A stretch of DNA of 52,059 nt, from contig NZ_POQS01000004.1 of NCBI RefSeq assembly GCF_002885955.2, forward strand, positions 617,229-669,287. The letters run 5' to 3'. This DNA comes from Achromobacter pulmonis (GTDB lineage: Bacteria > Pseudomonadota > Gammaproteobacteria > Burkholderiales > Burkholderiaceae_B). Positions 24,951 to 33,184 of the stretch are shown one piece after another (the stretch's first letter is position 1; each line of letters begins with the position of its first letter). The position numbers and the translations under genes were made by a program. Under the pieces are notes generated by a model, which was given only the letters and a program-made list of their open reading frames with translations, was not told where the DNA came from and searched no databases.

Positions 24951-26516
24951 ATGCTGAAGTTCGTCCGAGCCGCCGCGCTGGCCGGCGCAACCCTCATGGC
25001 GGCTCACGGCGCCTATGCCGAGACCGTGATCAAAACGGTAATGCACTCGCCGCTGCGCCTGACCGATCCGCACGCCACCACCGCGTACATCACGACGTGG
25101 CATGGCTACATGATCTACGACACCCTGCTGGCGACCGACGCCGACAACAAGATCCAGCCCCAGATGCTCGAAAAATGGGAGGTCTCGCCCGACGGCAAGA
25201 CCTACACCATGACGCTGCGCGACGGCCAGAAATGGCATGACGGCAAGCCCGTGACCTCCGAGGACTGCGTGGCCTCGATCAAGCGCTGGGCCGCCGGCGA
25301 CGGCATGGGCCGCACGCTGATGAAGTTCACCGACAAGATCGAGGTGGTCGACGACAAGACCTTCCGCATCGTCATGAAGGAGCCCACCGACCTGGCGCTG
25401 CGCGCCCTGTCCAAGCCCACCGGCACCGCGCCCTTCATGATGCCCAAGCGCATCGCCGACCTGGCCATCGGCCAGCCCATCACCGACATGACCGGCTCGG
25501 GTCCGTTCAAGGTCGTCGAGTTCAAGCCGGGCGTGAAGACCGTCTACGCCAAGAACACCGACTACGTGCCGCGCAAGGAACCCGCCAGCGGCCTGGCCGG
25601 CGGCAAGGTGGTCAACGTCGACAAGGTCGAATGGGACGTCATGCCCGACGCCCTGACCACCGCCAACGCGCTGCTGGGCGGTGAAATCGATTTCGTCGAG
25701 CAGTTCCCCTACGACCTGCTGCCGATGATCGAAGGCAACCCCGACCTGAAGGAAGAATCCCTCAGCCCGGTCGGCTACTTCACGATGTACCGCTTCAACT
25801 TCAAGTACCCGCCGTTCAACAACAAGAAGATCCGCCAGGCCGCCATGTACGCCATCGGCCAGGAAGACGTGATGAAGGCGCTGGTGGGCAATCCCAAGTA
25901 CTGGAAGACCTGCGCTTCGCTGTGGGGCTGCGGCACGCCGCTGGAAAGCGACATCGGCAAGGACATGGTGGTGCCGTCCAACATCGAGAAGGCCAAGGCC
26001 CTGCTGAAGGAAGCGGGCTACGACAACACGCCGGTGCTGCTGATGCACGCCACCGACGTGGGCACGCTGTCGGCCCAGCCCGTGGTGATGGCCCAGGCCC
26101 TGCGCAAGGCCGGCTTCAACGTCAACCTGGCGGCGATGGACTGGCAGAGCGTGGCCACGCGCCGCGCCTCCAAGGCCGCGCCCGCCGAAGGCGGCTGGAA
26201 TATCCACAACACCAACTGGTACGCCACCGACGTGATGGACCCGGTGCGCTCGGCCCCGGCCGCCGCCAACGGCGACAACGCCTGGTTCGGCTGGCCCGAC
26301 TTCCCCAAGATCGAGGAACTGCGCACCAAGATGGCGCTGACCTCCGATCCGGCCGAGCAGAAGAAGATCGCCGACGAAGTGCAGCGCATCGGCATCGACG
26401 AGGGCCTGTACGTGCCGCTGGGCCAGATGTCCGTGCCCACGGTGTATTCGGCCAAGCTCTCGGGCCTGGTGCACGCGCCGGTGTTCGCGTTCTGGAACGT
26501 CAAGAAAGCCCCTTGA
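24951..26516 (+). CDS. Peptide-type ABC transporter substrate-binding protein
   Basis: 521-residue family 5 (DppA/OppA-like) periplasmic binding protein. Seen: an N-terminal signal peptide with basic MLKFVRAAALAGATLMAAHG and probable cleavage after AYA (residue 23, AYA|ET); then DPHATTAYITTWHGYMIYDTLL, QMLEKWEVSPDGKTYTMTLRDGQKWHDGKPVT, the family signature region, and a C-terminal lobe with NWYATDVMDPVRSAP. GGGGAAG precedes the ATG at good distance. It delivers its ligand to the two permeases encoded next. In this family the ligand can be a peptide, nickel chelate, glutathione, opine or sugar; the neighbouring amidase and M81 hydrolases point to a peptide- or amide-containing compound. Confidence 0.93.
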   Translation: MLKFVRAAALAGATLMAAHGAYAETVIKTVMHSPLRLTDPHATTAYITTWHGYMIYDTLLATDADNKIQPQMLEKWEVSPDGKTYTMTLRDGQKWHDGKPVTSEDCVASIKRWAAGDGMGRTLMKFTDKIEVVDDKTFRIVMKEPTDLALRALSKPTGTAPFMMPKRIADLAIGQPITDMTGSGPFKVVEFKPGVKTVYAKNTDYVPRKEPASGLAGGKVVNVDKVEWDVMPDALTTANALLGGEIDFVEQFPYDLLPMIEGNPDLKEESLSPVGYFTMYRFNFKYPPFNNKKIRQAAMYAIGQEDVMKALVGNPKYWKTCASLWGCGTPLESDIGKDMVVPSNIEKAKALLKEAGYDNTPVLLMHATDVGTLSAQPVVMAQALRKAGFNVNLAAMDWQSVATRRASKAAPAEGGWNIHNTNWYATDVMDPVRSAPAAANGDNAWFGWPDFPKIEELRTKMALTSDPAEQKKIADEVQRIGIDEGLYVPLGQMSVPTVYSAKLSGLVHAPVFAFWNVKKAP

Positions 26517-26543
26517 CGGGCAGCGTTGTTGAAGGGGTATTAC

Positions 26544-27485
26544 ATGCTGGCATTCGTCTCGCGCCGGCTCCTCGCGACCATCCCCGTTCTGGTGATGGTC
26601 GCGGTGGTGGTCTTCGCGATATTGCGCTTCAGCCCGGGGGACCCGGCCATCATCATGGCCGGCGACGGCGCCACGCCTGAACGTATCGAGCAGATACGGC
26701 AGACGATGGGCCTGGACCAGCCGGTCGCAAAACAGTTCTTTCTCTGGGGCGGCAGGCTGCTGCAGGGCGACCTGGGCACCTCGCTCATGTCCGGCGTGCC
26801 GGTCACCAAGCTCATCGGCCAGCGCCTGGAGCCTTCGCTCAGCCTGGCGGTGCTGACCCTCGTCTTCACGCTGATCGTCGCCATTCCGCTGGGCATACTC
26901 GCGGCCTGGCGCCAGGGCCGGCTGCTGGACCGCGCGGTGATGGGCTTCTCGGTGCTGGGCTTTTCCGTGCCGGTGTTCGTCACCGGCTACGTGCTGATCT
27001 GGCTGTTCGCCATCAAGCTGGGCTGGTTCAACGTGCAGGGCTATACGCCGCTGGCCAAGGGCTTCTGGCCGTACCTGCACCGGCTGATCCTGCCGTCGCT
27101 GGCGCTGTCCACGGTCTACGTGGCGCTGATCGCGCGCATCACGCGCACCAGCGTGATCGAAGTGATGGGCGAGGACTTCATCCGCACGGCCCGCTCCAAG
27201 GGCCTGGGCGAGACCGGCGTGCTGCTGGGACACGCACTGCGCAACGCGGCCGTGCCCATCGCCACGGTGGTGGGCCTGGGCATCGCGCTGCTGATCAGCG
27301 GCGTGGTCGTGACCGAATCGGTGTTCAACATCCCCGGCCTGGGCCGGCTGGTGGTGGAGGCCGTGCTCGCGCGCGACTATCCGGTCATCCAGGGCCTGAC
27401 GCTGTTCTTCGCGTTCGTCTACGTGTTCATCAATCTGGTTGTCGATTGCGCCTACACGGTGTTCGACCCGCGCATCAGATACTAG
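26544..27485 (+). CDS. Peptide-type ABC transporter permease (DppB type)
   Basis: 313-residue inner-membrane permease with about six transmembrane helices. Seen: the first helix FVSRRLLATIPVLVMVAVVVF, then PGDPAIIMAGDGATPERIEQI and the large periplasmic segment usual in DppB; and the cytoplasmic EAA loop around EDFIRTARSKGLGETGVLLGH that docks on the ATPase. The ATG at 26544 with GAAGGGG upstream is chosen over a TTG 18 bp earlier. It is 27 bp after the binding-protein gene and 15 bp before the second permease. Confidence 0.93.
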   Translation: MLAFVSRRLLATIPVLVMVAVVVFAILRFSPGDPAIIMAGDGATPERIEQIRQTMGLDQPVAKQFFLWGGRLLQGDLGTSLMSGVPVTKLIGQRLEPSLSLAVLTLVFTLIVAIPLGILAAWRQGRLLDRAVMGFSVLGFSVPVFVTGYVLIWLFAIKLGWFNVQGYTPLAKGFWPYLHRLILPSLALSTVYVALIARITRTSVIEVMGEDFIRTARSKGLGETGVLLGHALRNAAVPIATVVGLGIALLISGVVVTESVFNIPGLGRLVVEAVLARDYPVIQGLTLFFAFVYVFINLVVDCAYTVFDPRIRY

Positions 27486-27500
27486 GTAGGGGTCCGAACC

Positions 27501-28391
27501 ATGCAAACGCCAACCGACGTCGCCGACCTGCCCGGCGGCGGCAATCCTCAGACCACGGCCTGGCGGCAGATCCGCCAGGGCCTCAGAAGCTGGCCCGTCA
27601 TGCTGGCGCTGGCGGTGCTGGCCGCCATCGTCGTCATCGCGCTGTTCGCCCCGCTGCTGGGCACGGTCGATCCCACGCTCATCAATCCGGGCGCGCGCCT
27701 GAAGCAGCCCTTCACCGACTACCTGTTCGGCACCGACGCCTTCGGCCGCGACGTCTGGTCGCGCGTGGCCTACGGCGCGCGCGTCTCGCTCATCGCGGGC
27801 CTGGGCGCGGCGGTGGTCAGCGTCGCGATCGGGCTGGTCATCGGCGTGATCGCCGGCTGGTTCCGCTCGCTCGACGGGATCATCATGCGCACCATGGACG
27901 CCATCATGGCCATCCCCGGCATCCTGCTGGCGATCGCCCTGGTGTCGGTCACGGGCGCCAGCCTGGCCACCGTGCTGGTGGCCATCACCATCCCGGAAAT
28001 CCCGCGCGTGGTGCGGCTGGTGCGCGGCCAGATCCTGACGGTGCGCGGCGAGCCCTACGTCGAGGCCGCGCTGGCCCTGGGCACGCCGCTGCCGCTGCTG
28101 CTGTGGCGCCACATGGTGCCCAGCACCATCGCGCCGCTGACCGTGCAGGGCACCTACGTCTTCGCCTCCGCGATGCTGACCGAGGCCATCCTCAGCTTCC
28201 TGGGCGCGGGCATCCCGCCGGAGATCGCCTCGTGGGGCAACATCATGTCCGAAGGCCGCATGTATTTCCGCATGCTGCCCGGGCTGATTCTGTTTCCCGG
28301 GCTGTTCCTGTCGCTGACCGTGCTCAGCGTGAACATCCTGGGAGACGCCTTGCGCGACGCGCTGGACCCGAAAATGGTGCGCAGGATCTGA
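27501..28391 (+). CDS. Peptide-type ABC transporter permease (DppC type)
   Basis: 296-residue inner-membrane partner of the preceding permease. Seen: a single N-terminal helix (WPVMLALAVLAAIVVIALFAPLLG), then LFGTDAFGRDVWSRVAYGARVSL, the DppC signature, and the EAA loop EPYVEAALALGTPLPLLLWRH. Its stop overlaps the start of the ATPase gene (TGATG), so the two are translationally coupled. It forms the heterodimeric channel of the importer. Confidence 0.93.
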   Translation: MQTPTDVADLPGGGNPQTTAWRQIRQGLRSWPVMLALAVLAAIVVIALFAPLLGTVDPTLINPGARLKQPFTDYLFGTDAFGRDVWSRVAYGARVSLIAGLGAAVVSVAIGLVIGVIAGWFRSLDGIIMRTMDAIMAIPGILLAIALVSVTGASLATVLVAITIPEIPRVVRLVRGQILTVRGEPYVEAALALGTPLPLLLWRHMVPSTIAPLTVQGTYVFASAMLTEAILSFLGAGIPPEIASWGNIMSEGRMYFRMLPGLILFPGLFLSLTVLSVNILGDALRDALDPKMVRRI

Positions 28392-30082
28392 TGCCGATGA
28401 CCTATACCCCCACTCCCCCCGCGGGCGACACCTCGTCCGCCGTGCTGGCCATCCGCAACCTGTCGGTGGAAGTCGCCGGCGCCGGCAACCGCGTGGTGCG
28501 CAACCTCAGCCTGGACGTGCACGCCGGCGAAACGGTGTGCGTCGTCGGCGAATCCGGCTCCGGCAAATCGGTCACGTCGCTGGCCGTCATGGGCCTGCTG
28601 CCGCCGGGCGTGCTGGCCGTCAGCGCCGGTTCGATCCGGGTCGAGGGCGAAGACGTGGTCGGCGCCACCCAGCGCCGTCTGCGCGAAATGCGCGCCACCC
28701 GCATGGCCATGGTGTTCCAGGAACCCATGACCGCGCTCAACCCGGTGCACACGGTCGGCAAGCAGGTCGACGAGGTGCTGCGCCTGCACCGCAAGAACAT
28801 GTCGGCCGCCGAGCGCCGCGCCAAGGTGCTGGAGATGTTCCAGTCGGTGCACCTGCCGGACGTGGAGCGCATCTACGACTCCTATCCGCACCAGCTGTCG
28901 GGCGGCCAGCGCCAGCGCATCGTCATCGCCATGGCGCTGATCCTGGAGCCCAAGCTGCTGATCGCCGACGAGCCCACCACCGCGCTGGACGTCACCACCC
29001 AGAAGCAGATCCTGGCGCTCATCAAGGAGCTGCAGGTCAAGCACCGCACGGCCGTGCTGTTCATCACCCACGACTTCGGCGTGGTGGCCGAAATCTCCGA
29101 CCGCATCGTCGTGATGAACCGCGGCGACCTGGTCGAAAGCGGCACGCGCCACGAGATCCTGGCCGAGCCCAAGCAGTCCTACACGCGGCGCCTGGTGTCG
29201 TCGGTGCCCAGCCTGGTGCCGGCGCGCCGCGAGGCCCCCTCCGGCATGCCGGTGCTGCACGTCAAGGGCCTGGGCCGCACCTACGGCGGCAAGCGCGCGC
29301 TGCTGTCGCGCAAGTCCGCGCGCGACATCGTCGCCGCCGCCGACGTCAACCTGACGCTGCGCAAGGGCGAGATCCTGGGCATCGTGGGCGAATCCGGCTC
29401 GGGCAAGTCCACGGTGGCGCGCTGCATCGTGCGCCTGATCGAGCCCAGCGCCGGCCACATGATGATGGGCGGCGAAGACCTCAGCACCCTGTCGGGCGCG
29501 GCGCTGCGACCGGTGCGCCGCCGCATCCAGATCGTGTTCCAGGACCCCTACCGTTCGCTCAACCCGCGCCGCACCATCGGCGAGTCCATCATCGAGGGCC
29601 TGCTCAATTTCGGCGTGCCGCGCGAACAGGCCCTCAAGCGCGCCGGCGAGACCCTGGCCGTGGTGGGCCTGAGCCCGGACGCGATGCGGCGCTATCCGCA
29701 CCAGTTCTCGGGCGGGCAGCGCCAGCGCATCTGCATCGCGCGCGCGCTGGTCATGGACCCGGAAATCCTGGTGGCCGACGAGGCCGTGTCGGCGCTGGAC
29801 GTGTCGGTGCAGGCCCAGGTGCTGGAGCTGCTGGAGCAGGTGCGCCAGCGCACCGGCGTGGGCGTGCTGTTCATCACCCACGACCTGCGCGTGGCCGCGC
29901 AGATCTGCGACACCATCATGGTGATGCAGCGCGGCAAGGTGGTAGAGACCGGCACGGCCGAAACCGTGCTGACCGAACCGCGCCACGAATACACCCGCGC
30001 CCTGATCGACGCGGCGCCCGGACGAGACTGGGACTTCCGCAATTTCCGGCCGCTGTCGGCCGGCATGGCGCCCGCGCCATGA
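28391..30082 (+). CDS. ABC transporter ATPase, two fused nucleotide-binding domains (DppD-DppF type)
   Basis: 563-residue protein with both importer ATPases in one chain. First domain: Walker A GESGSGKS (53-60), signature LSGGQRQRI (169-177), Walker [13 protein letters not shown]. Second domain: Walker A GESGSGKS (333-340), signature FSGGQRQRI (439-447), Walker [13 protein letters not shown]. Both keep the switch His (FITHD). The linker carries the DppD/OppD-type extension ([13 protein letters not shown]) where such proteins can hold an iron-sulfur cluster, but no cysteine row is seen. The start ATG overlaps the permease stop; a second ATG six bases later is possible. Fusion fixes the 1:1 ratio of the ATPases. 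Confidence 0.94.
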   Translation: MPMTYTPTPPAGDTSSAVLAIRNLSVEVAGAGNRVVRNLSLDVHAGETVCVVGESGSGKSVTSLAVMGLLPPGVLAVSAGSIRVEGEDVVGATQRRLREMRATRMAMVFQEPMTALNPVHTVGKQVDEVLRLHRKNMSAAERRAKVLEMFQSVHLPDVERIYDSYPHQLSGGQRQRIVIAMALILEPKLLIADEPTTALDVTTQKQILALIKELQVKHRTAVLFITHDFGVVAEISDRIVVMNRGDLVESGTRHEILAEPKQSYTRRLVSSVPSLVPARREAPSGMPVLHVKGLGRTYGGKRALLSRKSARDIVAAADVNLTLRKGEILGIVGESGSGKSTVARCIVRLIEPSAGHMMMGGEDLSTLSGAALRPVRRRIQIVFQDPYRSLNPRRTIGESIIEGLLNFGVPREQALKRAGETLAVVGLSPDAMRRYPHQFSGGQRQRICIARALVMDPEILVADEAVSALDVSVQAQVLELLEQVRQRTGVGVLFITHDLRVAAQICDTIMVMQRGKVVETGTAETVLTEPRHEYTRALIDAAPGRDWDFRNFRPLSAGMAPAP

Positions 30083-30108
30083 CGCATTGATACGCTACAG
30101 GAACCGAA

Positions 30109-31515
30109 ATGCCGCAACCGCATGAACTGTCCGCCGTCGAGCTTATCCAGGCCTATCGCGACAAGACCCTGTCGCCCGTCGAGGCCACGCGCTCCGTGCT
30201 CGAGCACATCGGGCGCTGGGAGCCGCGCCTGAAAGCCACCTATGCGCTGGACCCCGACGCCGCGCTGGAGGCGGCGCGCGCGTCCGAAGCCCGCTGGATG
30301 AAGGGCCAGCCGCTGTCGGCCGGCGGCTACTCGCTGGACGGCGTGCCGTCCACGATCAAGGAAAACATCGCCACCCGCGGCGTGCCGGTGCCGCTGGGCA
30401 CGGCGGCCACCGACCTGACGCCGGCGGCCGCCGACGCGCCGCCGGCCGCGCGCATGCGCGAGGCCGGCGCCGTGCTGCTGGGCAAGACCACCATGCCCGA
30501 CTACGGCATGCTGTCCTCGGGGCTGTCCAGCTTCCACGAACTGACGCGCAACCCCTGGGACCTGTCCAAGAACCCGGGCGGCTCCAGCGCCGGCGCAGGC
30601 GCGGCGGCGGCGGCCGGCTACGGCCCGCTGCACGTCGGCACCGACATCGGCGGCTCGGTGCGGCTGCCGGCGGCATGGTGCGGCGTCGCCACGCTCAAGC
30701 CCAGCCTGGGCCGCATTCCCATCGACCCGCCGTTCATGGGCCGCTGCGCCGGCCCCATGACCCGCACGGTCGCCGACGCCGCGCTCATGATGGGCGTGCT
30801 GTCGCAGCCCGACGCGCGCGACCACATGAGCCTGCCCTACCAGGCCTTCGACTGGCTCGACCTGGAGCGCGACCTGCGCGGCCTGCGCATCGGCCTGCTG
30901 CTGGATGCGGGCTGCGGCCTGCCGGTGGACCCCGAAATCCTCGACGCGGTGCAGGCCGCGGCGCGCGCCTTCGAGGCCGCCGGCGCCATCGTCACGCCCA
31001 TGCAGCCCTGGATGACCCCAGACATGCTGGACGGCGTGGACCGCTTCTGGCGCACCCGTTCGGCGCTGGACCTGGCGGCGCTGCCCGAGGAACGCCGCGC
31101 CCGCATCCTGCCTTTCATCCGCGCCTGGGCCGAAAGCGGCGGCGGCCAGTCCGGCGAAGCCGTGTTCCGCAGCTACTACGAGACCCTCAACGTGCGCGCG
31201 CGCACCGTCGCGGCCTGCGCGCCGTACGACTACGTGATCTCGCCCGTGGCGCCGGTGGTGGCCTACAACGCCGAATGGCCCTCGCCCACCAACGAGGTCG
31301 CCACCACCATGCACCACATCGGCTTCACCCTGCCCTACAACATGAGCGAACAGCCCGCGGCCTCGGTCAATTGCGGCTACACCCGGGCCGGCCTGCCCAT
31401 CGGCCTGCAGATCGCCGGCCCGCGCTTCGACGACCTGGGCGTGCTGCGCATGGCGCGCGCCTGGGAACGGATGCGCCCGGCGCAGCACCCCTGGCCGCAG
31501 CCGCCCGAGGCCTGA
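30109..31515 (+). CDS. Amidase-signature family hydrolase
   Basis: 468-residue serine hydrolase cutting amide bonds with a Ser-cisSer-Lys triad. Seen: Lys84 in VPSTIKENIATRG, the cis-Ser in NPGGSSAGAG (Ser159/160), and the nucleophile Ser183 in GTDIGGSVRLPA. The rest resembles GatA-like amidases in length, but without GatB/GatC neighbours, so it is not the tRNA amidotransferase. A small-molecule or peptide amide substrate imported by the preceding transporter is likely. No signal peptide, so cytoplasmic. It starts 26 bp after the ATPase gene and ends 30 bp before the second M81 gene. Confidence 0.92.
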   Translation: MPQPHELSAVELIQAYRDKTLSPVEATRSVLEHIGRWEPRLKATYALDPDAALEAARASEARWMKGQPLSAGGYSLDGVPSTIKENIATRGVPVPLGTAATDLTPAAADAPPAARMREAGAVLLGKTTMPDYGMLSSGLSSFHELTRNPWDLSKNPGGSSAGAGAAAAAGYGPLHVGTDIGGSVRLPAAWCGVATLKPSLGRIPIDPPFMGRCAGPMTRTVADAALMMGVLSQPDARDHMSLPYQAFDWLDLERDLRGLRIGLLLDAGCGLPVDPEILDAVQAAARAFEAAGAIVTPMQPWMTPDMLDGVDRFWRTRSALDLAALPEERRARILPFIRAWAESGGGQSGEAVFRSYYETLNVRARTVAACAPYDYVISPVAPVVAYNAEWPSPTNEVATTMHHIGFTLPYNMSEQPAASVNCGYTRAGLPIGLQIAGPRFDDLGVLRMARAWERMRPAQHPWPQPPEA

Positions 31516-31545
31516 TTCTTTCCCCCCAACCCGACAGGAATCCCC

Positions 31546-33021
31546 ATGCGCTGGCTTTTGGCAATGATCAAGCACGAGACGAACACGTTCTCGCCCGTGC
31601 CCACCCCGCTTGAACGCTTCTTCCGCGGCAATCCCGAAATCCTGGCCGGCGAGCGCGCCATCAAGGCCTACGAGAACACCGACAGCGGCCTGGGCGGCTA
31701 TATCGAAGTGGCGCGCCGCGAAGGCGCCGAAATCGTGGTGCCGGTGGCGGCGGAATCCTGGCCCAGCGGCCCGGCCAGCGCGCAGACGCACGAGCAGCTG
31801 TGCCGGCTGGTGCTGGACGAAGTGGCGCGCGGCGGTTTCGACGCGATCCTGCTGGACCTGCACGGCGCCATGGTCGCGCAGGGCGTGGAGGACGCCGAGG
31901 GCGACCTGCTGCGCCGGCTGCGCGAGATCGATCCGGTCACGCCGGTGGGCGTCACGCTGGACATGCATGCCAACATCTATGACGACATCGTGCGCAACGC
32001 CACGGTCGTCAGCGGCTTCCATACCTATCCGCACGTGGACATCCGCGAGGCCGGCGTGCGCGCCGCCGACGTGATCGCGCGCACCCTGAAAGGCGAGATC
32101 AAGCCCGTCATGGCCTGGGCCAACAAGCCCATGCTGCCGCACATCATGCGCCAGGGCACCCATGCCGCGCCCAACCAGCCGCTGCAGGCGCGCTGCAAGG
32201 AGCTGGAAGCCGCCGGCGTGCTGGCCGCCTCGGTCTTCGTCGGCTTTCCGCACGCCGACATCGCGCAGGCCGGCCTGAGCGCCGTGGTCTGTACCGACGG
32301 CAAGCTGGACGAAGCCGAACGCCACCGCGACGAGCTGCTCGAACGCGCCTGGGCCGGGCGCGCCGACTGGGTGTTCCATCCCGAGCCGCTGGCGCCCACC
32401 ATCGCCCGCGCCAAGGCCATCGAACAAGGCCCGGTGGTGCTGCTGGACCATTACGACAACACCGGCTCGGGCGGCACCATGGACACCACCGCGGTGCTGG
32501 CCGAAGTGCTGCGCCAGGAGCTGGACAACGTCGTCTTCTACGCGATCTGCGATCCGCAGGCCGCGCAGCAGGCGGCCGCCGCCGGCGTCGGCAGCAACGT
32601 CACGCTGCAACTGGGCGGCAAGATGGCCATGCCCGCCATCAAGCAGCCCAGCGAACCGCTGGCGGTCACCGGCCGGGTCAAGCTGGTGTTCGACGGCGTC
32701 TATCTGAACCGCGGCCCCATGTACCGCGGCGTGCGCAACGACACCGGCCTGACCGTGGTGATCGACACCGGCCGCGTCGAGATCGTGGTGGTGTCGCGCC
32801 ACCAGGAACCCTTCGACGTCAACTGCCTGCTGTCGGCCGGCATCGACCCGCTGCAAAAGCGCTACGTGGTGCTCAAGAGCCGCGTGCACTGGCGCGCGGG
32901 CTTCTCCGACATGGCCACGGCCGTCATCGAATGCACCGGCGTGGGCGTCACGACCTCGGATTACGGCGAACTCGAATTCAAGAACGTGCGCCGTCCGATC
33001 TATCCGCTGGACCCGCTGTAG
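31546..33021 (+). CDS. M81 family metallopeptidase (MlrC-like), second copy
   Basis: 491-residue paralogue of the gene at 23358. Seen: IKHETNTFSPVPTPLERF at the start (HETNTF), LLDLHGAMVAQGVEDAEGDLLRRLREI, TLDMHANIYDDIV, GFHTYPHVDIREAG, and LLDHYDNTGSGGTMDTTAVLAEVL, which parallels DAQDNPGAGGSSDTTGLL in the first copy; then VSRHQEPFDVNC and KSRVHWRAGFSD. The putative metal-binding residues are kept in both copies, so both should be active. Last gene of the cluster, followed by an intrinsic terminator. Two divergent copies may act on different bonds or stereoisomers of one substrate (inference). Confidence 0.88.
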   Translation: MRWLLAMIKHETNTFSPVPTPLERFFRGNPEILAGERAIKAYENTDSGLGGYIEVARREGAEIVVPVAAESWPSGPASAQTHEQLCRLVLDEVARGGFDAILLDLHGAMVAQGVEDAEGDLLRRLREIDPVTPVGVTLDMHANIYDDIVRNATVVSGFHTYPHVDIREAGVRAADVIARTLKGEIKPVMAWANKPMLPHIMRQGTHAAPNQPLQARCKELEAAGVLAASVFVGFPHADIAQAGLSAVVCTDGKLDEAERHRDELLERAWAGRADWVFHPEPLAPTIARAKAIEQGPVVLLDHYDNTGSGGTMDTTAVLAEVLRQELDNVVFYAICDPQAAQQAAAAGVGSNVTLQLGGKMAMPAIKQPSEPLAVTGRVKLVFDGVYLNRGPMYRGVRNDTGLTVVIDTGRVEIVVVSRHQEPFDVNCLLSAGIDPLQKRYVVLKSRVHWRAGFSDMATAVIECTGVGVTTSDYGELEFKNVRRPIYPLDPL

Positions 33022-33044
33022 CCCCCCAAGCTCGCGCTTGAAAG

Positions 33045-33072
33045 GCCGGCGCCCAGCGCCGGCTTTCATTTT
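33045..33072 (+). terminator. Intrinsic terminator of the M81/ABC/amidase cluster
   Basis: Perfect 8-bp stem GCCGGCGC / GCGCCGGC (33045-33063) with a CCA loop, followed by TTTCATTTT. It closes the seven-gene unit 24 bp after the last stop. Confidence 0.8.
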
Positions 33073-33184
33073 GAAATCTTCTGTAACTGCACGCGCGCTC
33101 GGCCGCCCTGCCGCCTCGGTATACTCGCCGCGGGCCTGACAGGCCGATGAATACAACTAGATAATCAACGATATAAGCAGAACG

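Noticed and set aside
30109..31515. GatA subunit of the tRNA amidotransferase
   Set aside because: No gatB or gatC nearby and the gene sits inside a transport and hydrolase cluster.
29692..33156. Very long open frame (over 1100 codons) antisense to the ATPase, amidase and second M81 genes
   Set aside because: It is rich in His, Gln, Gly, Ala and Arg, the usual shadow of high-GC coding DNA. The plus-strand genes have full family motifs. Similar shadows (24936-28112 minus, 34870-38082 plus, 9162-11927 plus) were dropped for the same reason.
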